DNA of 64,000 nucleotides from Protopterus annectens (taxonomy: Eukaryota > Chordata > Ceratodontiformes > Protopteridae), in contig NC_056725.1 in the NCBI RefSeq assembly GCF_019279795.1, forward strand, positions 1,075,201,453-1,075,265,452, read 5' to 3'. The stretch's first letter is position 1; the number at the start of each line of letters is the position of its first letter. Made by a program: the position numbers and the translations under genes. The notes below the pieces were generated by a model that worked only from the letters and a program-made list of their open reading frames with translations, was not told where the DNA came from and did no database searches. Positions 1 to 11,201 of the stretch are shown piece after piece.

Positions 1-1120
1 GGGACAAAGGCACAAAAACAGGGGCATATTTGAAATATTGCTGTTATAAACTGAAAAAAGTCACTGGTGTTAAAGGGTTTGTTGAAACATATCTTTTCTG
101 AGAGATATGAATTCATAAACACAAATGGATGTTAGCATTTACTGACTGCATTCCCCAGAATATGCTACTGATTTGGCAAGGACAACAATTGTCTGAGGAA
201 CAGACCAAACATAAGAGTCAAACCTCTGGTCATTCTGCAGATAGCCCTACAGTTGAGAGTTATGTCAACCACATAAAACTATCAGACTTAAAATCATGGA
301 AAATCCATGTCCACACAAACCCTGTTAAACTAGCATTAATCCAACTGTTTAACAGCAATACATACATTATGTTCCAAGTCTGGAACCTTCTCCCCCATTT
401 TCTTGGGCTGTCTCCACATTTGTTGTTGTAAGAGGCATTTCCAACTACCCTCTGTGATGCTGTTGTCCACACACTTCCATGAAGTCCACCTTACAGGCAA
501 GGAAAAGGGGGCAACACCCACATGAAGTACTGAATTATAGGCATGTGTGGCCATACCATTGGCTATAGGAATAACAACACAGCTGTTCTGCAGCAATTAG
601 CAAGTTGGGGACATCGACTGGTGCACAGGCCATCACCATCTCATGAGCATTAACTACAAAATGCAAGCTGCTGCCTATGCAAAACAGGTTTATACCTCTA
701 CATGTGTAGACAGAGAGAGAGAGAGAGAGACACACACACACAGAGACAGAAACAGAAACAGAAACCAACAATACTTGAAAAACAAAGTATATCAAACAAG
801 TAAGCATGTAGTGAATGCAGTAGGGGATATGCAATAATGGGAAGTAGGATGTTAAACAAATATGACTCAACACGACATGGTGTACTGATATGTTGCTGAT
901 CAGCACCTATGGCCATAGCATCTGGGTCTTTCTGCAGTGCCATACATCACAGCTCAGGCCCCTGAGTCTCCCCAGGAAAGGACGGTTCACATATGACTAC
1001 TACAGGAGTGTCTGTTGAACAATAATGACTGTGACACTGCTAGGCCAGCTACTGGGATGTCATAAATATCCATATGCTACTTGTGATAAAACTAGGATAC
1101 ACATGCTGCTGCTCCATTGC
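1..1120. other. Unassigned sequence
   Basis: I recognise no gene here. Short open frames on both strands lack any family motif. A (GA)n/(CA)n simple tract lies near 713-742. The sequence may be old transposon material, but I cannot assign it. Confidence 0.5.
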
Positions 1121-1127
1121 TTCACTA

Positions 1128-4100
1128 GAGACAGCTTGCACCTGTCACCCTTAGACTTTTGAATACTGGCCAAGACTCTTGCCACCCCCAGAGTGCCTTT
1201 TTTAGGCAAGGCTCAAAAGACAAACCCACCACCGTAAATAGCACAAGTAACAAAAAATTGAGGGTAATGCTACTCAATGCCAGAAGCCTAAACCTCAAAA
1301 TGCAGTATGGAGTAAATCGATATATGTGCAGTAACAGAAACCTGGTTTTAGGCTACAGAGAGCACCCCAGCACTACCAGGCTACAACTCATACCATACAT
1401 TTCAGCCACAGAAACTGGTCCAAAATACAAAAGGTGGGGGGGGGGTTATCCATATTCATCAAGGATACCCACAACTCCAGGTTAGTGGCACAGCACGATG
1501 GTTCAGAGATCATTCACGTGCAACTAACTATGGGCAAAACTGCAATTCAAATTGTAGCTTGCTACAGATCACCCACCATGTCCCAGGACCCCCATTCCAC
1601 ATTTCTGGAAACACTGGGAAACATAAAGGTCCTACCAAACACCCTAATATTGGGTAATTTCAGTTACCCAAACATTAACTGGGAGAACTACTCAAGTGCT
1701 AACTCCCTTGCCCAACATTTCCTAGAATTTATAAACTCAAACACCCTGGATCAACTGGTCAACACTCCCACCAGAGGTGACAACATATTGGACATGGTCA
1801 TCACCAACATGTGCGACCAGTGTTCCACACCGGAGGTCAACCCCTCACTGGTTAGATCTGACCATAAACAAATCACTTTGGATATCCACATTCCAACCCC
1901 ACCGCCGGATAAGGAAACCACCATGAAAAACTTTTCAAAAGCAAGCTTCACATTACTTAAGACCGAGGTGGAAAGTTTCAAAACTCCCATGCTAAAGAAT
2001 AACGCTGTCCAAGCTGCAAAATCCTTTACTAATGCATTCTATGGGAACCTACAAGAATGCATGGATCGTGCTATCCCAAGCAAAACCAAGACTCACTCCT
2101 CCAAGAAAAGGAAACCAGTCTGGTGGACCTCTGCCATAAACAAACTATACAATAGAAGGAGGAAACTAGTACAGAAAAGAGTAAAATCCCAAGAAGAGAA
2201 GACATCCCTGATCAGTATCAGCAAGAAACTACAATCCCTCAAAAAATTATCCAAGGCAAGCTTCAAAAGAGAAATTGCCATAGACTCCAAAGATAACCAC
2301 AAGGCATTCTTTAGCTATGTCAAGAATCTAAGTGAGAATGCTCAGATCAGCTCAGAGTTAGTGAAGAATGGCACAAAATACACTGAACCAACCAATATCG
2401 TCAACATTCTGGCAGACAGATTCAGTGCAAACTTCACCCCCCTTTCACCCCCAAAAGCCATAACCATACCAGAAGAAATCACAGACACTCAGGTTAAAAC
2501 AGCCCTCTCTAAAGCCAAAAACACAGCATCAATGGGATTGGACAGTGTCCCAGGCTGCATCCAACACAAGCTCAAAGAAGAACTAACCACTCACCTAGAC
2601 ACACACTGTTCAAACTCAGCCTCTCCACAGGCTACGTACCCGTAGAGTGGTGCACAGCAATGGTTATTCCACTCCACAAAAGTGGAGCCACAACATACTC
2701 CGGGAACTATTGCCCTATAAGCCTGACTAGCTTGGTCTGCAAGGCTATGGAGCGCATCATCAGGGAACTCATTAAAAGAGAAACTGGGAACCTCCAAACA
2801 CTGGACCCTACCCAGTTTAGCTTTGTTAAGGGAAGATCATGCCTCCTAAACCTGGTGGACTTCTTTGAGACAGTTAACAAGGCTATAGACGAGGGAAAGG
2901 TGGTACACACAGCCTACCTAGATCTCGCAAAGGACTTCAAAACCATTCCCCATTCTGGTATTATAGATACGCTCACCAGCCTAAACATAAACCCCTTCAT
3001 CACAAGATGGGTTGCCAGCTGGCTCACAGACAGAACCCACATGGTAATAGTTGCGGGAGCTATGTCCGACTCTAAACTGGTTACAAGTGGCGTTCCCCAG
3101 GGCTCAGTCCTAGGACCCCCTCCTGTTCAGCATATACTTCTCAGAGGTACAGGCAAGCACAAGAGGATTATTGCTCACCAAGGTCACAGACAATTGCAAA
3201 CTAGGGGCTATAATTGACTATCCAGCTGACACAGGCATCCTCCAAAAGGGTCTCACTGAGATGGATACCTGGTGTCAAAATCATGGCCTCAAGCTAAATT
3301 CCAAAACGTGCATAGTCATCCCCTTTGGAAAAAACAAAGTACCCACAAACTACGGCATGGGTGGTAGTCCCCTAAATATGGAAGACGTAATAAGGGATCT
3401 GGGGACCCTAGTAGATAGTAATCTCACCTTTGATAATCACATTGCCAAAGTGGTTAGAAAATCCTTCTATGTGGCCCACCTAATTACAAAAGGGTTTGCA
3501 TCCAGATCAAAAGAGGTCATTGTGCCCCTCTACACATCACTCATCAGACCCATCATAGAGTACAACGCCCCATTTGGGATGTACCTTACAAAACACCTGC
3601 AACAGCTGGAAAGACCACAGAAGTAACTCAACAAGAGGATCACTGGCCTCAAACAGATGTCTTATGCAGCTCGACTGAAGAAACTCTAGCTGTACTTGGT
3701 TGCATACTGCCTACTCAGAGGAGATCTCTGCCTGACATACAAGGCCATGTCCAACCCAGAACTGATGGACATGCTCCACCTAAAGAAAAACATATCCCCT
3801 CGAACCACATGCTTTAGTGATCGAAACCTCACCACAACAATAAATAGTACATGCTGGAGGGATCGATTCCTGTCCCAGAGACTTCCCATGCTCTGGAACA
3901 AGATTCCAATCTATAATAGGCAGAGCCCCTTGCTAACACTCTTCAAGAAAAACCTTGACGAGTGGATGGGAAACAGAAAGTTTACCCCAGGGATCACTTC
4001 AGTGGCTCTGCTGGAAAGAGGCACAGGGAATTAATCTAAGGGGGTGGCAAAAGCCAACACATTCTCGCTAGGCTTATAAATGCCTTTGGGCAGATAGCCT

Positions 4101-4130
4101 AGTACCTACCTATGAACTTATGAACCTATG
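1128..4130 (+). mobile_element. CR1-type LINE, copy 1 (5'-truncated in ORF1)
   Basis: The copy opens inside the end of the ORF1 esterase: a LHLSP-like block and ILAKTLA-like residues are readable at about 1135-1190. The ORF2 endonuclease and reverse transcriptase follow. It ends in the 3' tail shared with the copies ending at 38703 and 11085, including GCCTAGTACCTACC and the repeated octamer CCTATGAA. CR1-group LINEs are known for short tandem 3' repeats rather than poly(A). The copy is about 3 kb, against about 4.4 kb for the fullest copies here, so 5' truncation during reverse transcription is likely. Confidence 0.9.
1159..4034 (+). pseudogene. CR1 ORF2 (endonuclease-reverse transcriptase), disrupted
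   Basis: The APE-type endonuclease is seen in pieces: LLNARSLNLKM near 1270, GGGLSIFIKDTH near 1437, a GNFSYPNINWE block near 1655 (normally GDFN, so the catalytic Asp is Asn), and SDHKQITLDI near 1858. The RT follows with GNYCPISLTSL near 2700, AYLDLAKDFKTIPH near 2912 (motif A altered from AFD) and GVPQGSVLGP near 3090. Motif C, normally FADD, reads VTDN near 3183. Frame changes occur near 1430, 2640 and 3170, and stop codons lie near 3624 and 3688. This is a dead copy. Confidence 0.9.
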
Positions 4131-4225
4131 TTTGTCTCACAAATCTAGGAGACCTATACAGGGTATGTGCATAGTAAACTACTGTCACAGATGTGCCTGT
4201 TGAACTGCATGTGATATACTGAGCT

Positions 4226-4539
4226 CATATCATTCAACTGTCCAGTGTTATCCACACTGACAATTTGTGTGCCTCATATTTGGAGTCATTTACTCATAGA
4301 GTTGTGTTATGTCTGGCAAATCATTGACAAATCTGCGAAGACTGACATTAGAACATAATAGCATACATGTGAGTATTAGACATCCTCCAGGGTATTTTTG
4401 TGAATGCAAAGCCCACTGTGCTATCAACTGATTTGCATGTTGCACCAATATTAATAAAGTGTCACTAATTTTGGGCCATTGCCCCTCATTTATGTATGTC
4501 GTCCACCAGATGTCCTGCTCTATCAGGTTGAGAGGTATG
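4226..4539 (+). mobile_element. hAT-like non-autonomous element, copy 1
   Basis: This is a 314-bp element bounded by CATATCATTCAACTG at the left and the inverted CAGGTTGAGAGGTATG at the right. It is flanked by ACTGAGCT (4218-4225) and ACTGAGCA (4540-4547), an 8-bp target duplication with one mismatch. It shares internal sequence with the copies at 16691, 17130, 18935 and 45752. It has no coding capacity. An 8-bp duplication with ends starting CA fits the hAT superfamily, which is an inference. Confidence 0.8.
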
Positions 4540-4547
4540 ACTGAGCA

Positions 4548-5084
4548 GCAACAGTGTAAATACACTGTGCCATACTGAAATAGAACAGAAATGTATATCA
4601 GGTATTACCTGTGCACATGTATGTATGCGTAGGTGTACCTGGAAGCCTCAAAAATACAGATATGAGATGCAAAACATCAGGTAAATAAGCTGTACATGTT
4701 GTACACATGCGTAATCTTAGTTTCTGTGCATCCAACAGACATAAATTTCTACAGCTACTGGTTATTGCATTGCCCTGACACAGACATGGGTACTAGAATA
4801 AGCATGATTATCAGGCTGAAAATGGAGAGGTGTCCAACTGTGTTATGACCTTGTGTCCATGTCTACTACAAACAGCTATGTGAGCACCTACATAGCTCTA
4901 TGGACTCAGCAATACCTGACTTGTAAAACCTGCCTCCACCAAGGTAGAGCAATCCCCTTTGCTGGACAGCAGCAAATACACAAGCCACATAATCAGTCAC
5001 TATATTGGCTGTACAGGGCCATGGTAGGAGCAGGCACCAACTTGGATGCAAGTTAACCTGTGTCTGAACAAGCATATAAGGTCA
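4548..5084. other. Unassigned sequence
   Basis: I see no motif, RNA gene or repeat that I can name in this stretch. Confidence 0.4.
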
Positions 5085-5560
5085 CACATGAATTACTGTA
5101 AGGCTAACTATGTGTACAAAATAGACATATCAACCAAGGTCAATCACAAGGCCATCTTCAAATATGTCTGCAATCTCAGAGGCAACAAACCAACCCACCC
5201 TGTACTGGTGGTCAATCACACCACATACATGTACATCATAGCTATAGCCAACCCGCTGCAGACAGGTTAAGGGAAAACATCACCCTCCTGTCCCACCATC
5301 AGTATAGGTGGATATGCACAGTATCCACACCCCTCCCCTTAGCATCATGGAACAGGTCCATAATGCCTAATCAAAGGCAACAAAAGTAAGTCTCCATGGG
5401 ATCTGATAACATCCCTGTCTGTGTCCTACATGAACTCAGGCATATGCTCCCAGCTCCATTACGCACTGTACACAAGCATAGCCTGAGCACCATTGACATC
5501 CTATCTGCAAGGAAGACGGCCACTGTCATCCCTCTATACAAAGGTGAATGATGAATGGTG
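5085..5560 (+). pseudogene. CR1-type ORF2 fragment, heavily decayed
   Basis: The linker between endonuclease and RT is recognisable as NHKAIFKYVCNLRGN near 5140, matching KAFFSYVRNL-type sequence in the better copies. After frame changes, GSDNIPVCVLHELRH-like sequence near 5400 and a KTATVIPLYKG-like block near 5515 mark the start of the RT. The rest of the RT is absent. It is on the same strand as copy 1, but is too diverged to be part of it. Confidence 0.7.
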
Positions 5561-5717
5561 AATTATGCAATTTACTGGCCCTCATTGGGGGGAACATGAC
5601 ACATCACGACCAGAAGTGCAATGCAAGCTCATACTATGCTGATAGATGACAAAAGTATGATGTGGTCGTAAGTGGTTGCTAATGCTAGTCAATGTTGATG
5701 TACAGGTTATGTAATTA

Positions 5718-6119
5718 ATGTTGACCAATGTAATGAGGTCCTGTGATATGTTTCCCTGTTTATGTCTTCCAAATGAAATACAACATGCAAGACAGCCTGC
5801 ATACACTGCAACTAAGACTGCAGCCATTATCGATATGATAATCCAGCACCATGGGGTGATGTTTGGCTGTAGCCAACAGAATCTGCTGGAGCATACTGCC
5901 CTGTGGGTTGAACTTGTCCAAAGAGTAAACAACTTGGGCCACCATGGACACACATACGATCAGGTCAGGCATTGGGCGACTGACCTGATACACCTTGCCT
6001 GGCAAGGGGCTGCTGCCATGGCCAGGGACTGTAATGCTATAGGTGGGGGTCCTGCTACACAGGCCCCACTTACATCAACAGAGAAGCTCCTTGCCAACCT
6101 TGGGGCAGCCACCACATGA
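5718..6119 (+). CDS. Myb/SANT-like DNA-binding protein of a Harbinger-type transposon
   Basis: This 133-residue open frame fits the Myb-like partner protein of PIF/Harbinger elements. A helix-rich stretch ends in LWVELVQRVNNLG (about residues 57-69), followed by QVRHWATDL (about 82-90) and the characteristic GGGPATQAPLTSTEKLL (about 109-125). In this family the Myb-like protein is known to help bring the nuclease to the element ends. The Met at 5718 may not be the native start, since similar domains begin with an acidic or basic leader that I cannot see. No nuclease gene lies next to it; the recognisable nucleases are near 20 kb and 33.5 kb on the other strand. It may be a remnant that happens to remain open. 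Confidence 0.6.
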   Translation: MLTNVMRSCDMFPCLCLPNEIQHARQPAYTATKTAAIIDMIIQHHGVMFGCSQQNLLEHTALWVELVQRVNNLGHHGHTYDQVRHWATDLIHLAWQGAAAMARDCNAIGGGPATQAPLTSTEKLLANLGAATT

Positions 6120-6884
6120 CAGAAAAGTCAACACACACAAGTCGTGGAGGTGGGTGGCACCCAGACAACAGGCGAGGACTGTCCAGGTAAGGTCCCAGTG
6201 CACATCAATGGAATACTGTAGTAGTCATACTGGCTTACATAGAGTATCTAGATGCATATGTCAGGTCAAACTGCATTTGTGGGTGGGGTTTTGTAATGCA
6301 CACAAGTCCACATCTATGGTGAAGGACAGAAAATTGTGTAGTATCAGAGCTTGTGCAGAAAAGTAGCATTCATCTTGTTCCAATGCCACATGTGAGTATG
6401 CTGACAATACCTCTCCCCCACAACTACATAGGTACCACAGGTCTGAATGTGGGACAGTAGCCTGAAGCTGGTGAGTATGGTATTGTCCTGTTGTGGCTCA
6501 ACAATGCCTCAAGGCATGCTAAGGTCTTGCATTTTACCATGCACACAACTGTTACTCTTAGCCACATTGCTATATGTGCATGTTCACTTGTGGTGGGGTT
6601 AACTGCATTGCATCAAAGTGGTCATCACAGGGGCCTATTTGCAGGAGATGTAACTTATCTGTAGCATAGCTCACCACCTGTCAGTACAAGAAATCTGGGC
6701 AAAAACTGACAAAATGGAGGGCCAAAGGGCCAAAACTATGGACATATGTTAAAAGTACTCTGATGCAGTACATATAAAAAGTGTACACACCCCTGTTAAA
6801 ATACCAGGTATTTGTGATATACAAACATGAGACCACAATAAAACATTTCGCAACTCTTCCCACTTTTAATGACTGTACAATACT
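6120..6884. other. Unassigned sequence downstream of the Myb-like ORF
   Basis: I find no coding motif. It could be the non-coding remainder of the same transposon, but I could not identify inverted ends. Confidence 0.35.
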
Positions 6885-7078
6885 GTTACATAGCTGTTGC
6901 ACATGGCATAGGGCTTATTGGGCTGAAGAGTGTCTATAGACACCTGTACATCAGATGTGAACAGCAGGCTTTGTAAAGTCGACCTTAAAATGTGTACTGG
7001 GAGTAACATGGCCTAAAATTGTAAACCATAGCCACACAATGGCTATAGCTCTCACTCAAATACACATGAGATACTGTT

Positions 7079-7148
<70 letters not shown>
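6885..7148 (+). repeat. Array repeat unit with internal (CA)n
   Basis: This is a diverged unit of the family seen at 8045-8826, 10206-11084 and 15491-16090. Shared landmarks are a CACAxAGCTTAT(A/T)GGGCTG block near 6900, a TTTGTAAAGT block and a GTGTACTGGG block, followed by pure (CA)n at 7081-7146. The downstream GGACTGAGATTAGAAC landmark is missing because the unit is joined directly to the LINE fragment starting at 7149. Confidence 0.65.
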
Positions 7149-7150
<2 letters not shown>

Positions 7151-8040
7151 AATAAATAAATGTATGTATGTCAATTCTATTCCATAGCGTGGCCAGTCTC
7201 TGGGTTATGAACCTGTCCCTCCAGCATGTTCTGCTGATTGTGGAAATGGGGTTGAGATCCCTAGGGCATGTGGTGTTAATGGATTGGGTTTCTTTAGATG
7301 TAGAATGCCAAACAGAGTTGGGTCAAACATGGATTTGTAAGTCAAGCAGAGATTGCCCCTAAATAGCCAATAGGAGACAGGGAATAGTTGGAGTTATTGG
7401 AGTCTGTCCATATAGCACAAGTGTTTAAGGCCTAGGATCCTATTTATGAGGTTTTTTTGCAGCCTCTCCAGGTGTTGCAGGCCACATAGAAGGACTTTCT
7501 GACCACAGTGGCACTATGGTGGTCAACAGAGAGGTTGCTGTCAACCTGTGTTCCCTGTTCTCTTATAACAACTTCTGTGTCCAGTGGACTATCATTGATG
7601 TGGTGATTCATGGAAACCAAGTTGATCCTGAAGGGGATGGTGACACATTTTCGGGCATTGAGCTTAAATCCAAGTTTTGGTAATATTTATGGGTCTCAGT
7701 GACACTTTTCTACAGGATGTCAACATCACTCTGGGAGGTTATAATAGCACCGACCTTGCAGTCATCTGCAAACATTGTCAGCCAGAGTTACTTTGTGTTG
7801 GGCTGTACTTCAGAGGCATAGATACCGAACACAAGTTGTCCCAATACCAGACCCTGTGGTACTCCACTCATGACTGGTTGGAAGTCTGACATGGAGTATG
7901 CTGCTTTCACACTGTGCCTTCTATCTGTGAGACAGTTTGCAACCCACCTAGTGATATAGAGGTTGATGCCTAGCTGAGTGTGTTTGTCTATGATTCCCAA
8001 GTAGGGAATGGTATCAAAGGATTAGATGCCTCGACTACCT
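7149..8040 (-). mobile_element. CR1-type LINE fragment A (duplicate of fragment B)
   Basis: This is antisense ORF2 RT sequence nearly identical to 9200-10200. Reading the minus strand, the RT includes TRWVANCLTDRRHSVK and GVPQGLVLGQLVFGIY (7788-8000). Compared with fragment B it lacks about 128 bp after the GGTGTTGCAGG near 7487. Its left edge keeps the AAATAAATAAATGTATGTATG tail of an element that interrupts fragment B, so fragment A arose by duplication after that insertion. Confidence 0.8.
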
Positions 8041-8044
8041 TGTT

Positions 8045-8186
8045 ATTTATTCCATACTGTTACATAGTTATTTCATGTTGCACAGAGCTTATAGGGCTGC
8101 AGAGCGTCTACAGCTATCTCTACGGTGGATGACAAAAGTTGGCCTTGTAAAGTGGACATTAGGACATGTACTGGGTGGACCACATG

Positions 8187-8262
<76 letters not shown>

Positions 8263-8276
8263 AACACACACACATA

Positions 8277-8353
<77 letters not shown>

Positions 8354-8619
8354 GCCAGGACAGAGATTAGAACATCTATCTATCTAGTTATTGCTACTAT
8401 GGTATTCTGCATTTACCTGTGAAGTGAATAATATCACCAGCCCTTGTAATTTATGACAATGGGCAGTGTACTGGGTGAGAAGGGCTTCAAACTACTTTCA
8501 CCTACATGTTTACACACTCACAAACAATTTTATACATAATGATGCACACACACACGCACGCACACACATGCACACACACACACACACACACGCACACACA
8601 CACACGCACACACACGCGT

Positions 8620-8709
<90 letters not shown>

Positions 8710-8711
8710 GT

Positions 8712-8786
<75 letters not shown>

Positions 8787-8826
8787 CACACACACAAACA
8801 CATGTATGCCAGTACTGAGAACCATG
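8045..8826 (+). repeat. Two array repeat units with long (CA)n tracts
   Basis: Unit one starts near 8070 with GCACAGAGCTTATAGGGCTG and carries (CA)n at about 8185-8350. The landmark TTGCCAGGACAGAGATTAGAAC follows near 8352. Unit two has GTGTACTGGGTGAGAAGG near 8467 and a compound (CA)n with interspersed CG and TG steps at about 8545-8800. The units match those at 10206-11084, and the (CA)n always sits at the same internal place. Confidence 0.8.
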
Positions 8827-10205
8827 GGTTCATAAGTGTGTACTAGGCAAATGGCCATTTAACCTGTCCAAATCTAGCCCATAGGATTACCCTGCCATCA
8901 TGCCAACTGATGTTACTCCCCAGTGTGTCTATCGACTATAGCCACTGGACTGATCCCCATGGTGAGATTTCAATTCCCCATCCACTCTTCCAGATTTCGC
9001 TTGCAGAGGGCCAGTGAGGTGATCTGCTTGACATGTATCTATGTTATGTTTGTAATTAATTGCTATGTTAATCAAATTGTTAATCGCTATGTAAATCCAA
9101 TGTAACTGTCTGTATATATTAACTAGGGAGCTTTTCTCCCTGGGCCTCCGCTGAAAATGGACCTACGTCCAGTCGGACACTCCCGGTCAACAAATATAAA
9201 TAAATAAATAAATGTATGTATGTCAATTCTATTCCATAGTGTGGCCAGTCTCTGGATTATGAACCTGTCACTCCAGCATGTTCTGCTGATTGTGGAAATG
9301 GGGTTGAGGTCCTTAGGACATGTGGTGTTAATGGATTAGGTTTCTTTAGATGTAGCATGCCAAACAGAGTTGGGTCAAACATGGATTTGTAAGTCAAGCA
9401 GAGATTTCCCCTAAGTAGCCAATAGGAGACAGAGAATAGTTGGAGTTATTGGAGTCTGTCCATATAGCACAAGTGTTTAAGGCCTAGGATCCTATTTATG
9501 AGGTTTTTTTGCAGCCTCTCCAGGTGTTGCAGGTGTCTAGTGAGGTACATGCCAAATGGGCCATTGCACTCGATGATTGGCCTAAGGAGGGAAGAGTAGA
9601 GGGGGACTATGACTTCTTTCTTCCTGGATGCAACACCCTTAATAATACGATGTGCCACATAGAAGGACTTTCTGACCACAGTGGCACTATGGTGGTCAAC
9701 AGAGAGGTCGCTGTCAACCTGTTTTCCCTGTTCTCTTATAACACCTTCTGTGTTCAGTGGACTATCATTGATGTGGTGATTCATGGGAACCAAGTTGATC
9801 CCGAAGGGGATGGTGACACATTTTCGGGCATTGAGCTTAAGTCCAAGTTTTGGCAACAGTTGTGGGTCTCAGTGACACTTTTCTACAGGATGTCAACATC
9901 ACTCTGGGAGGTTATAATAGCACCAACCTTGCAGTCATCTGCAAACATTGTCAGCCAGAGTTACTTTGTGTTGGGCTGTACTTCAGAGGCATAGATACCG
10001 AACACAAGTTGTCCCAATACCAGACCCTGTGGTACTCCACTAGTGACTGGTTGGAAGTCTGACATGGAGTATGCTGCTTTCACACTGTGCGTTCTATCTG
10101 TGAGCCACTTTACAACCCACCTAGTGATATAGAGGTTGACGCCTAGCTGAGTGTGTTTGTCTATGGTTCCCAAGTATGAATGGTATCAAAGGATTAGAAG
10201 CCCCG
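8827..10205 (-). mobile_element. CR1-type LINE fragment B (3' part, interrupted)
   Basis: This is antisense ORF2. The 3' tail with GGTTCATA and TACTAGGC lies at 8827-8855, and the ORF2 C-terminus at 8935-9026. An inserted 190-bp element follows, then RT sequence from 9217. Minus-strand reading gives DFQPVTSGVPQGLVLG near 10040, LGLKLNARKCVTIPFG and VVRKSFYVAHRIIKG (9446-9856). It is 5'-truncated within RT, just upstream of a decayed AFDTIPY-like motif A. The fragment sits within the (CA)n-bearing repeat array. Confidence 0.85.
9027..9216 (+). mobile_element. Short non-LTR element 3' end inserted in LINE fragment B
   Basis: About 190 bp splits the LINE coding sequence between the antisense GACATG block and TCAATTCTATTCCATAG. 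It ends in (AAATA)n-like AAATAAATAAATAAATG. Just before the tail lies a stem-loop-like CCTCCGCTGAAAATGGACC/GTCCAGTCGGAC segment. Such 3' structures with an AAATA tail resemble the 3' ends of vertebrate non-LTR elements and the SINEs that borrow them. I cannot name the family. Confidence 0.6.
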
Positions 10206-11084
<879 letters not shown>

Positions 11085-11201
11085 GTTCATAGGTTCATAG
11101 GTTCATAGGTTCATACTAGGCTATCTGCCCTAGGGCATTTATAAGCCTAGCCAGAGTGTGTGTGGCTTTCACCACCCCTTAGGATGAGAATACTATACCC
11201 A

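Noticed and set aside
1751..1990. Antisense ORFs across LINE coding sequence (many positions)
   Set aside because: They are shadows of the endonuclease/RT frames on the opposite strand.
8073..8846. Long Thr-His and Cys-Val repeat ORFs
   Set aside because: They are translations of (CA)n/(TG)n microsatellite DNA in several frames on both strands, with no gene context.
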